DNA of 64,000 nucleotides from Salvia splendens. Taxonomy: Eukaryota; Streptophyta; Magnoliopsida; Lamiales; Lamiaceae. The DNA lies in assembly GCF_004379255.2 (NCBI RefSeq), contig NC_056040.1, positions 4,940,257 to 5,004,256 on the forward strand. The letters are read 5' to 3'. Positions 21,826 through 33,369 of this stretch are shown piece by piece. How positions within the stretch are numbered: position 1 is the stretch's first letter; every line of letters begins with the position of its first letter. A model generated the notes under the pieces. That model was not told the DNA's origin. It ran no database searches and saw only the letters and a list, made by a program, of their open reading frames with translations. The position numbers and the translations under genes were made by a program.

Positions 21826-24800
21826 ATTATTATTATTATTATTATGATTTAGTTTGGTTTTCGCTTTCTACGTATGTATTGTCTACGGCTAATGTAGATA
21901 GTGCTAATAATCAGAATGTTTAAGGTGTTTAATTTAGATTCTCTGTCGTCTATCTTTCTTGTTTTCATATAAATTCATTTGTCATACAAATTGCATGCCT
22001 TTCTATTCACATATTCAATTACTCATGCCGCCCAAAGCTGAACATCAAATTTTCCATTTAAACACATTAGCGCAATGAATAATTGGAACTACCCAAATAA
22101 GAATACAAATTAACCTAATCAGACAAAACTGACACTGTTCTTTAATTTAATTATAATCAAATGGTGATCGCATAATTTAAACAACAAATCTATGTGGCCA
22201 AATTTTGTACAACCAAAAATTAGTTTAATTTAAAAAAACAGGTTTATTTATGCATTTAATTAAAATATATGAATGCATATATAGTACATGGAAAATGCAT
22301 AATATTGTGGTCATATATTTAAGATTTGTGTATAATTTTTTTTTTACTTTTTTGGAATCATAAATGTAATTAGTGCATACTTTAATTCAAATTTTAAAAA
22401 CAATAGAAAGGAAATTCAAATATAAAAATAAAAATGAGATTAAAGGCTAATAAATCTTTTTAACTTGTCCACTTACTTATATTTATTATTTTAATATATA
22501 ATTAATATATCAAATTATTAATATAATTGTATAAAATTTGATTCTTCATCAGTAAAATAATTAATTTGCAAAATCGAGAAAATAGGTATGCAAGCATCTG
22601 ATTTAGATCTAATCAATTAGAGGTGAAATGACTCTACGTACAGAGACGTGCCTATATTTTTAATTTGTATCGAAATCACAACTTTGATGGATTTGGGGAG
22701 ATGTACTGAAAAGCCTTGATTTTGAATGCAGTAGTACTCCTACAACACTATGCATGTCACACCAGCTCATTATTAAATTTTACCATGATTTCGAATTCGA
22801 GAAAATAGGTATGCAATCATCTGATTTATATCTTTCTTTCATATCTATCATAGCTAAACTTTTCTTAATTAACATATCACAAATCTATCAATAAATTGTG
22901 GAGTAGTAATCCATTCATCCCAATACAAATAATCATTGATATTCCTTTTTTTTTACTATGCCATTATAACTATAAGTAATCAATTTTTATTTTAGCAAAA
23001 AAATAATACTCCATATTTACACTCTCCATTTAATTCAATAGATATGATTTTGTTAACTTTCATGTCCAAAAGAAATCCACCCCTAATAATAAGATAGAAA
23101 AATTAGTAACTTTTTCAATCCACTTTTTTTTTTACATTTCTTAAAACTCGTGTCGAATATAAGTGTGATAATTAACGGCGAACGGATGAAGTATATTACT
23201 TTAATATTAATAAAATTAAATTTTCCGATAGTTAATTTATACATAATTTATTGTAAAAATAGATGTATTTTTATGAAAGAATAACTAAAATTAATTGCTT
23301 GTCAAAAATATAATCATACCTGTACATTCCACAAATGAGCTACTAGTACATCTTTAAATTTATTTTAGCAACATACTAGTATATCTCTATTTTTGTTATA
23401 TGCTAATTACAGCCTATTTATAATATTTCACAATTTTTTTTTACTTTTTTGGCAGTAACATAACTGTAATTTCACACAACAGTGCTGCTACTACTACTAC
23501 TACATTTCTTATGATATTTGAATGCATGTTTGATGTTTCTCTGTCTCTATTTGGTTTGACTATAAGCACATAGAGGTGTGTATTAGATAGAGCATGATTT
23601 GACAGGGGAACCAGAGATAATTGATTTAATTTAAAAACACTTTTTCTCCACCTTTGATTGAAAATCACCCGCCACACATGTTACGGAAATCATTCGCTTC
23701 CCCAAATCATTATTACAATCATCCTTTTTTGTTGCCTATATGTTTCACTCATCATTTCAATTCTAAACCCATCACTCTTATTTTATGGAGATCAATTTGT
23801 TTTGTCATAATTACTTGACCTTCTTGTCATTGTTGAGGCTTCACAAATGATACCTTCCCTTCCTCCTTCTATTTTGTTTTATTATAGCATTTGATTTTAT
23901 CAAATTTGTGTGTAATCATATATAGGGTTTGGTTATTATCCAAAGAATATAATTTTATGGAGTGTGGCTGTTTCTCAAATTTGATTAGCTCTGCGGAATA
24001 TGCAGAGTCCTTATGTATAATTAATAGACATAAATATATGCATCTCTTCTTTTTAGATTGGATTTTCACTTTGTTTGTTATCGTGATTGCATTTTGCGAT
24101 GAAAAATCAGTTTGCTAGAAATGGAAAAGATTTAGCAGACTCCTTCAAATTTTCACGCTATCAGAGATTCTTCTTTACCTTTCTACCCTCTCTCCATCTC
24201 ATCCCTATATCTATCTTCTCTCTCTCTCATTGTATTCAATCTATTTTCTTACTTTTGCCAGCGTCTGGGCACTGTTTCTTTTGTGGAAATATTGTAAAGT
24301 TTCATCAGATTTCTAATAAATGAAGTGTTGTGTTATTATGGGAGTTGATGTATATGTGTACCTACTGCTCCATGACCTAGAATAATTAATAATACAGCCA
24401 AATATTTGTGACTGCTCCCTTCTTTCTTTTTTACTTTTTCATTAATTTATTCACTCATTCCTGTGTAACTACTCTAGCTATATATATAGATGGACAGCAA
24501 CTATTGCACTTCCACTAATTACTATCTGCACAGCCCACTCAATTTACACTTACAAGCCTAAATTGCTCAAATTATAGATGGGATGGTGAACCCCAATTTA
24601 GTGGGTAAGGTGTTTTTTCTCTATTAGCATATAGAGACTAATTTTGGTAGTCATATCAAAATGAAATGGACTATGTCATTTATTATGGACTAGACTGATG
24701 TTTAGCCATCCACACACTTGAAAACTTGATTTGATCCTAATTGAAATTTAGTTGGGAATGAAGTAGTTCATTTGCCCCATTAAAAATAAAATGTTTTTCT

Positions 24801-26319
24801 TTTAGAGTTGTTCCATTAAAAATGAAACGTTTCCTAAAATAGAAACAACTCTATCTTCTACTTTTTTTATGTCTCTTACTTGATTCTTTACTCATTAACT
24901 CATAAAACAACACTAAATACAATCTCGTGCTAAAAAATAAATGTTTCATTTCTAATGGGACGGACGGAGGGAGTACTAAATATCACCCTTGAAGTCTCAT
25001 TTCTAATTTTGATAAATGCATCTTGGTCCAGTTTGAAAATTTTCAAGGTTTAAAATTGGTGATAGCTTATTATCAAGTTTGTTTTCAGATTTTCGCCAAA
25101 CCCAGGAAGTTACAAAAACTAGAAATGAAATCGTACACATGTTTCATTTTGCAGACTAATATAGTAATATCGGAATTACATTTATATTTCTTCATGTAGA
25201 AATAGGTTAGGTTCGCTGAACTATCATTTTGGTGAAGTTAGGTTCATATACTATCATTTGATCGTCTTTGAAAAGACTTGATTTTAACAAAAATAATAAT
25301 ACAAGAAACTTATCATTCTTCTTCTGAACCTTACTCTGATTAAAGAATTAAAGATAGATGAAATAGCTGTGATTTCGGTGAGAAGCAATTGAACAGACGA
25401 TAAATTGTAATAACACAAGTATTTCAAAAGTCCTAAAATAATGTCTTTCTTGAAACCACAGTGGTTGATGAATAGTTGTGCAAGTAAACATATATCCATA
25501 TCAAAGGATACAGTCCACAAAAAAACAAGTGTAAAGAAACAAAATGCAGAATTTAGCATACAAAAAAGAAAAAAAACTGAGACAGGAAACAAAAAGAGTA
25601 GTACTTGGAAATACTAGATGAATAGTAGTTGATGTGGAGGGGACAAATATATAACTGCTAATTGGGGAGTTGATAAGCTTTATTGATTGCTGGGGAAAGG
25701 AATTTAGTTTATACGATAGCACTGTGTAAGAAGTTAGACAAGACGATGACACCATTGCTGTTGAGAGATGAAAAAGTAGATCTTGAGGGAGCAGGAGTAT
25801 CACGGTGACAGCATATGCATGCATGCTTCTAACTCACCAAACTTGAACAGGCAAAGCATTTATTTCTTATAATCAACCTACAACTATGCTTATACTATAT
25901 CTCTTATTACTCCTCCTCTCATAGGAGTAATTAATTAAGTTATTCTGGTCTGACAAATTCTAGAATATTTAGGAATTGCCATTTCTTTCTCAGTACTTAA
26001 TACTACTAACAATTTTGGCTTGGGCATTTCCAGTGTAATCAGAGAGGACCACAGAATTAAGCTGAGAAACACGTTTCTATTGAATGTCCGGACGATGGCG
26101 AATAAGAAACCCCAAGAAGATGTGGCAATATTATTTCCAACCCGAAGGTGTAGTAAACCAAGTGCCTCCGTTAATAATGCTGAACTTCTGACTAGATAAT
26201 TATCAATCAAAAAGTTGAACAAGAATATATTTTCTAACTAACTACTTGAACATGTCGTAATAAGAAATAGGTCAGAACAGTACCAATGTTGGCATATAAC
26301 AACTTCACGAGTGTCAAGT
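21826..26319. other. 4.5-kb gene-less region between OFP and SF3B4
   Basis: AT-rich. It contains the OFP 3' UTR, a decayed Stowaway-like stretch near 22905-23193, the Stowaway remnant listed below, CT-rich sequence near 24160-24240 and, at the right, the SF3B4 3' UTR. Frames up to about 107 codons have no recognisable domain. The sequence GAAAATAGGTATGCAA occurs twice (22578 and 22800). Confidence 0.5.
24772..24976. mobile_element. Stowaway-like remnant
   Basis: The right end GGGACGGACGGAGGGAGTA is well preserved. The left end retains only the internal CCCATTAAAAATAAAATG, which pairs with the inverse near 24945. Confidence 0.5.
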
Positions 26320-29300
26320 TTACTGTGGCGCCATATTCATATGTTGAGGTGGGGGCATCATATGCTGCATGGGATGGGTTCCACCCATGAGATGCTGGGG
26401 AGGTGGCGGTGGTCGCCAACCAGGTGGAGCAGCCATTCCAGATGGAGGCGGTGGAGGTCTCATAGGAGCTGGAGCCATTTGTGGAGGTGGAGGTGGCATG
26501 CTTCTGAATTGCTGCATTGGTGGAGGAATACCAGCATGACCAGGTTGCGGTGGCTGGCCCTGCCAAGATGGCACTTGCATCTGCATAGGTTGATACATGT
26601 TCTGTGGAGGTGGCGCACCGAGTGCTGGGACTGGTGGTGGAGGAACAGGGCCGTTTGTAAAGGGCCTTGGAGCAACCGGGGCATTGACACCACCATTTTG
26701 CTGAGGGATTGTTGGAGGTCCACTCGCAAACATGGTGTGGGGCCTACTTCTTTGGGTAGTAGGATTACTTGCTGCAAGAACCCTTTCTGCAATTGTAATG
26801 GAGGAAAACTGCTTCAGTAATGAACACAAACTGAGACTATTAAGCCTTAGTGGCAAGACCTAGGAACTTCAAAGTCTTAAGCAACACTCACCTGCAGGGG
26901 TACCGTGGCGCTCTCCTTTAGTATCTTTCTTGTATGCATAAGACACTGTTATTTGACGATTGCAGAGATACTGACCATTCATTGTCTGTGGAATGAAGTA
27001 TATTAGGATATTCAAATATTTGAGCCATTTGAAAGAAAAAATTATTTTGTTTCAAGCTTATAAGTTTATTGGAGGGAGAATAACTTAATTCAGGAGAGAA
27101 TCCATAATTTTCATAAAACCAATACCTTGAGGATGAGAGCTCAATGTTTAACTAACATTATACACTGGCACCACACGAGTAGGTAGACACACCAAAGCAG
27201 GATGATGACCCTTAAGATTTGGGCTATTCATTTAGGATGCTGTAAAAATGATATTTGTTTTACCATTCTGAACCATTGATTAACATATCAAAACACGATG
27301 TTCAACCCAACCTTAAGTCTCATTTTGGAAATAAGTGTGGCAAAACATGTTGAATTTTCAGCTCCTAAAACTCAACATTTAATTGATATATCTTCAGTGA
27401 CTTGCATTCAGTAGGAGTATCCATAATTTTCATTTGGTAGGGGTTTGGTCCATTCGGAAAAGTTAAGAGGCTAAGAGCCAAAAAAATGTTCTCAGGCAGC
27501 ACAAGCATAGCATTAGACAGAAATTGTACCTCAATAGAAGCATCAGAAGCCTCAAAAGAATCATAGCTAATAAAACCAAAACCGCGAGAATTTCCAGTTT
27601 CCGGATCTCTCATTATCTGCAAATGGCACCAAAACTTAAAATCCAGCAGCAAATGAAAGCCAAACTACACTCCCATAAGTGAAACTTCGAAAAGATTATC
27701 TCATTTAGGCAGTAAACATGGCAACAAGAAAAGGTTAATGAATGGTAATGGGCGTGATCACACAGACATGATCCTAATTACAGATGAACTAAAAATCAGT
27801 GAAAGATGCAACTTGAGGCAGAAGGAGCATTATGAACATCAGTATTCATACAAGCAAACAAAGAAGTAGAAAAATTAATTACTAATTTACTACACTACAC
27901 ATGGTAATACAAAAAAGAAAATGATTGAAAATACTATTAATCTACCAATAATCTTCAATAATAAAGAAATATACAAAGAGGCAGTGGACCAAGAAATCTA
28001 GAATGGTTTAAGGCACAATATTTCTCAATCACTGATAAAAGTAACTGTCCCCATTTCCTAAACAAAAGCATGCACTCCAGGTCATGATAGGCCATTCTAA
28101 TGGATGTCCAATCCCAAAGTAGAAAATGGGCCAAATTCACCCCACTCCACTCTCATCTCACCCCAAGGAGAAGGGAATGTATATAAAGTATGGAGAAGTG
28201 TATCAACACATATAACACACAAACGCACACACACTCAGGATGAGAGAGTTATAAGCCCAAATGGATTCAGATATAAACAGATTTAATACATGGACAACAC
28301 CCTTGGATTATCAAAACTTCACAAACCTACATTATCATACTCCACATGTTAGGAATGATCACACAAAGACAACAACAAACAATGGATAAGTCTAAGATAC
28401 GACAGAGGCCAAACCTTAGGATTTGCAACAATAACACCAAAAGCACTGAAAGTGTCATAAAGAAGCTTTTCATCAACATCCTGCAAAAGTAGAAACAATA
28501 GCATCATATAAGACAATTCAGCAGTTATTTAAGAAATTCACCACAAATAAATGTCTACTACATTAGACCAGTTATAACAATGACTTCGATAGAACAAAAC
28601 AGAGCATTTGATGGAGGAAGCAAAAAATAACTTACAGGATCCAGATTTCCAATGAAAAGGTTAGCTCCGACATCAACACTTTTCTTATCTTGTGAAGCCT
28701 ATAGTCATAATAATAGGATCATACAATTAAACTCGTATGATATAATACTAGTATAATATGTCATAACTTAATAGAACAGTAGAGAAAATGCAATTGCCAG
28801 CCACAACTGAACTACAACATAGATGCATACAGCATACCTTATTTACTCGAATAGGTTTTCCAAACAATTTTAACATATTAAGAACCTTGATTGCCTGCAA
28901 AAAGAATTGGTAATCAAGAAATCAGAATTGAGATAAGGAAATGAAAGTTGTGGTTTTGATAATGTTGGAAGTAAAAAAGATTACATAATCGGCATCTTCT
29001 TCGCTTCTAAACTCCACAAACCCGTAGCCTTGATGAGCATTTGTAACTCTGTCCTTGGGCACATATACATTAACTGGAACAGGCAAACAGAGAAAGATAA
29101 AGGCAATTGTTTGTAATAAAACAACAAAAATCCACTAAATTATTTAGGTTTACAGAATAAGGTCCTCAGAAAAAGCATTGACGTACCAACTGGACCTGCT
29201 TGCACAAACAGCTCCCATAATAATTCTTCACCTGCCTGCATGCCCGCATAAGAGATAAATCATAAGTCTTCAGATACCAAGGGCGACAGACATCATATGT

Positions 29301-30056
29301 ATGCAGGGTGTTAACATTAGTAGATAAGAGTTGGATGGTGCACATTATAAAACCAGCAGCTTATGATAAAGCTCTCGGTATAAATAAATAAGAAAAGAAC
29401 ATCATCAGCTCATATCGTGAATTTAGACACAGGCAATACATAAATTTAAAACCAATAGCAGATAATAAATTAGCGCAAATCAACAAGATAATATTTTTAA
29501 ACATTGAACAAGCGACCTTAAAATGCAAAATCTAGGAGGTAAGTGAGAACCATAACCACTCAAATCATTAGAACTTCAAGGCCGTAACCAAGAAATATTC
29601 AGGAAAAATCTGACATCCGCAACATTTCTCCAATATTACAGTATCAGTTAAATACACCAAACTTCATTAAGTCCATTACTTGTATAGATGTTTAAGCAAA
29701 TGGAGCATTATTTTTACTTCTTCGAGTTCCCAGGTAACCATGGAACCCTGAACACAGCTTGGAGCTGAATTGGTGCATAAACATAGCAAAAATGAAACCA
29801 ATAATTTTTCAAAAATTCGCAAAGTAATATTGAGATTTGAGTAAAATAAAATTCCATGATAAATTTGAGCTGGCCCGCACAGTAACCAACACCAGACTTA
29901 AACCCTAGAACAAATTGACAGCAAAAAAAAGAGATAACAAGAAAATAGCACTTTGGATTCGAGATTGCCGACGTAGACGGTGGCGTCTTGGTTTCTCTCG
30001 GCGGAGTGCTGGCCGAGGAGATTTGCGCCGACGCCCGGCGCTATTCTGGTCGTCAT
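26320..30056 (-). CDS. SF3B4: Splicing factor 3B subunit 4 (SF3b49)
   Basis: Nine exons on the minus strand: 30056-29952, 29235-29187, 29073-28985, 28894-28838, 28698-28636, 28480-28415, 27616-27530, 26985-26892 and 26786-26320. All have GT/AG ends and all phases fit, giving 358 residues. It starts [20 protein letters not shown], as known family members do. RRM1 has VYVGNLE and [10 protein letters not shown]2 has LFIGNLDP and GFGFISY, and the C-terminal 160 residues are Pro/Met/Gly-rich. The protein is part of the SF3b complex of U2 snRNP and helps hold U2 near the branch point. For exon 2, the acceptor after TGCAG at 29236 was chosen over one 4 bp downstream, because only it keeps phase. Confidence 0.95.
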
Positions 30057-30279
30057 CTAGACTAGTGACTAGAGCCAACCGAAGCTTCGAGGGGTTTAGA
30101 GTTGCACCTCCAAATTTCAGGACTTTGGTTTGCCCTCCTCCTATAATCCCATTACTTAGAGATGCCCTATTATTTTCAAAAATCATTATCTCATTTTTCT
30201 AGTAATAGTAGTTTAGAAAATTAAAAAAACCCTTAAATTCAATGAATATGTTTTTTACACAAATATGAATAGGGTTGTG
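30057..30279. other. SF3B4 5' region
   Basis: Short 5' UTR and promoter of SF3B4 (minus strand). No distinct TATA box was identified. Confidence 0.4.
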
Positions 30280-30762
30280 ATCAATTATATTTTTTTAGTC
30301 TAATTGAGAATTGAGATGCTTTATTAAATGAGTGGTCCAAAATTTGCCATATGAAAAATATTTTTAGATTAATTAATTATGAAATGGCAGAATGGTAATT
30401 TCATGGTACATTTTATTCAATAATTATTTTTTTATTTTAATTTTTTAAATTTTTTTTAATTTTTAAATTTTTTTGTCAACTACATATACAATTCATGTCA
30501 ACTACACACATATAATGTCAACTATGTGTACAATTCATGTCAACTACACACATATAATGTCAACTACATATACAATTCATTTCAACTATACACATATAAT
30601 GTCAACTATAAGTTGTTGACATTTGATGTGTGGGCTATTAACGATAATACCCCCGAGTTGACATAATCTATTTGTAGTTGACATTTCGAAAATGGTGTGG
30701 ATGAGTGGCTGAAAATGCATGTCAACTCTCAATTAAGCTAAAAAATCTCAACCTAACAAGAC
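30280..30762. mobile_element. Inverted-repeat element with internal minisatellite
   Basis: TTTTTTAGTCTAATTGAGAA at the left pairs with TCTCAATTAAGCTAAAAAAT at the right. Inside, 30475-30610 is an imperfect tandem array built on ATGTCAACTAC and ACACATATA. It is non-coding and its superfamily was not determined. Confidence 0.5.
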
Positions 30763-31942
30763 CCAATATGAATGCTGTGTTTTAATGAAGTTTATGAATC
30801 GTTTCAATCACTAGCCAGTTTCTTGATAAAAAAAAATCTAACCTATATAGTCATCTTATAAATAATTTTTTACCATGATTTAGAAATAGCTAACAGAGCA
30901 TAGGTGAAAATTAAGGGGATAAAAAAAGGTAAAATTAATAAAAATAAATCTCTATTTTATATGTACTACACTATATTTGTATTGCAATAGGAGACTGGAC
31001 TGCCCTCCAATTATTAGTACAATGAATTTAAGACCTAGCAAATGTAACAACTCTACCAATATCCAGAAATCATTTTTATAGTGTATTCTATTTAACGCAT
31101 AGTCGTACTATTATTAAAATTGGCGCCATAATAAAATAGAAAAAAAAAACTGATCAAACTGTTTCCAATCTAAAAACGTAGGGGCTTCGGTTATGGAGTT
31201 GGGCTTAGAATCGATAGCGGTTACTTTATGAAATTAAAATGTAGAGAGAGGGAGAGAGAGAGAAGTGGAAGAGTTTCCGGCGAAGATGGGAATCCGCGGC
31301 GTCTGGACATTGAACGCAATGTAAGCCGATCATTTTCCCATTAGTTTTTCCTATTCTCATTTTCTATACGAGCTACGCATATTCATCTGTGGATCTGCCC
31401 ATTACTGTCAGCAAACTATTTTTCTGTACGAGTAAATTGTTGTGCTTGAATTCGGAGCTATTGCTCTATTTTGTTGTGTGTTTGTGAAACACTGGATTGT
31501 AAATCATTTACCGGGGAAAGAACAATGAGGGTACAACACTGCATCAGCTCAAGGAAGCCCTATTCTGTGTATGTTTCTGGAGTTTCGAATTTTTAGGGCT
31601 GTAACTTGAATAACCAGTAGATAGATTGAACGTGAATGCTGTGAGTCGGGTTGCCATGAATGATGTGAAGTCCTTTTGTAAATCATGACCTATTGATGTT
31701 GTTGCATTGCGATAATTGCTATTGATCTCTGGCATCATCTTATGGAGGAGGATCTAATTGCATATTTGGGGATTACTAAATTGGGGAATTTTATTTGTTG
31801 AAAAAAACAGTTGGTTGGTCTCTAATGTTGCTTCTTCAGCTTATTTTCTACTTCAACAAACTTTTTCTTTTGCTGGGGAATTGGGATTCATACCTGTGTC
31901 TCTCACCCTAGCAGAGGGCAGGAATACCACAAGGTACAACAG
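30763..31942. other. Spacer with possible 5' exon near 31286
   Basis: Mostly AT-rich. A GA-rich stretch at 31243-31270 precedes ATGGGAATCCGCGGCG at 31286 and a donor-like AATGTAAGC at 31318. This could be the leader exon of the RNA-binding gene downstream, but joining it to the next exon breaks the phase. Confidence 0.3.
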
Positions 31943-33270
31943 TGTGGTGAAGCAAACCATATCCCACATCGGAGAATAGACAAGAGTTGCAAGCATATAA
32001 ATGGGCTATCCCAACTCCATTAGTATGAGGCCTTTTGGGGAGTACCCCAAGAGCAAAACCGTGAGGGCTTTGCCCAAAGCGGACAATATCATACTAATGT
32101 GGAGTTCGGGTGTGCACCACCGAGACCCAACAGTGGTATCAGAGCCCTGGTTCAGGGGCTGGGCCTGTGTGGCTCGGGGTTTGGTGGGTTGCGCTTGCAA
32201 GTTCTCCGATGTCTCTCCGTGAGCTCGACCAAGACTTGTGGTGACCTGGTGACCTGTAACATGTGGGCAGCATAATGTATGCCATGATTGGGACAATGCC
32301 AGATGTAGCTCAAGCCATTAGTTGCACAAGCAGATACATGAGCAACTATGGCAATGGACATTGGTTGGCATTGAAGTGGATTCTCAGGTACCTTAAAAGA
32401 GCTGGTGGAGTGGGAATATTGTTCAAAAGTAGTGACTATGCTGGGAAGGAACCTCTGATTGGTTATTGTGACAGTGATTTTGCGGGAAGCATAGACACTA
32501 GAAAATCACAATCCGGATACATATTCACAATGTATGGAGCGGCTGTAAGTTGGAAGTCCGGATTGCAGAATGTGGTGGCCCTTTCCACGACTGAGGCGGA
32601 GTATATCTCGCTGACAGCAGCAGTGAAAGAAAGCTCTTGGTTAAGAGGCATAGCTGCTGATTTTGGGGTGGAGCAAGAGTCCGTTTCAATCGGCTGTGAC
32701 AATAATGGTGCGTTGAGCTTGGCTAAGCACCAAGTCTTCCATGAACGAAGTAAGCACATTGATGTGCGATTGCATTTTGTAAGGGAGGAGGTTGAAAATG
32801 GCAAGGTGAAGCTGTTCAAGGTTGACACGGCTGTTAATCCGGCTGATATGTTGACAAAACCACTACCTAGAGAAAAGTTTGAGTTGTGCTTGAGGTTGGT
32901 GAGTCTTTGTGAGCAACATAAACTGGAAAGTCCATCTAAGCAATGAAGGTGGAGATTTGTAAGTATTAATTGCTTAGCTGCAATTGGTAATTCAAGTCGA
33001 AGCATAAAACGTGCAGCATCGACCGAGAACGCTCAGGAGCCGTCGGATGCGATGTGAAGAAGGCGTTTAATCCTAGCCGTAGGATTTGAATTTTCGGTTA
33101 TGTCGTTAGGCGCGAGTTTAAAAGTGGAGAGAGAGGGAAATTGTATTCATTCTCTGGGAATTTCATTCTGTAAACTCAATTCATGAAATAAAAGATTCCT
33201 CTCCAAGAATTCCCAAAATACTTGTCATCTACGATATTCAATTTCGTCTTCGAATTCTTTACAAACAGTT
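31943..33270 (+). mobile_element. Chimeric Ty1/copia remnant
   Basis: 31943-32132 looks like a short LTR (TGTGGTGAAG to CCCAACA). It is followed after one base by TGGTATCAGAGC at 32134, the classic initiator-tRNA-Met primer site. Soon after comes a copia RNase H segment. Then a purine tract GAAGGTGGAG and a second LTR-like start TGTAAGTATT appear near 32958, unlike the first LTR. Gag, protease, integrase and RT are missing. The two ends therefore come from different families or from recombined copies. It lies upstream of the PHIP1-like pseudogene. The right limit is approximate. Confidence 0.6.
32263..32946 (+). pseudogene. Copia RNase H fragment
   Basis: About 227 codons with the copia RNase H signatures GYCDSDFAG, STTEAEYISL and SKHIDVRLHF, and the pol C-terminus DMLTKPLPREKF. 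The left part (SIMYAMIGTMPDVAQA) is the end of the RT region. It has no proper start codon and is cut off from the rest of pol, so it is a remnant, although its frame is intact and hence fairly young. Confidence 0.85.
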
Positions 33271-33369
33271 CTTGGATTGTAATTCTCTTCTGAAGTTTTC
33301 TGTGCTTGCTGTCCTTGAAAATCAAATTGCTTTTAATATTTATCAGTATTTATCTTATGCTAGATTTGT

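Noticed and set aside
26311..26820. 169-codon plus-strand frame rich in Trp, Arg and His
   Set aside because: It is the antisense shadow of the Pro-rich last exon of SF3B4.
31286..31319. Possible first coding exon ATGGGAATCCGCGGCG
   Set aside because: Joining it to the next plausible exon at 33383 breaks the reading frame, and family similarity begins later.
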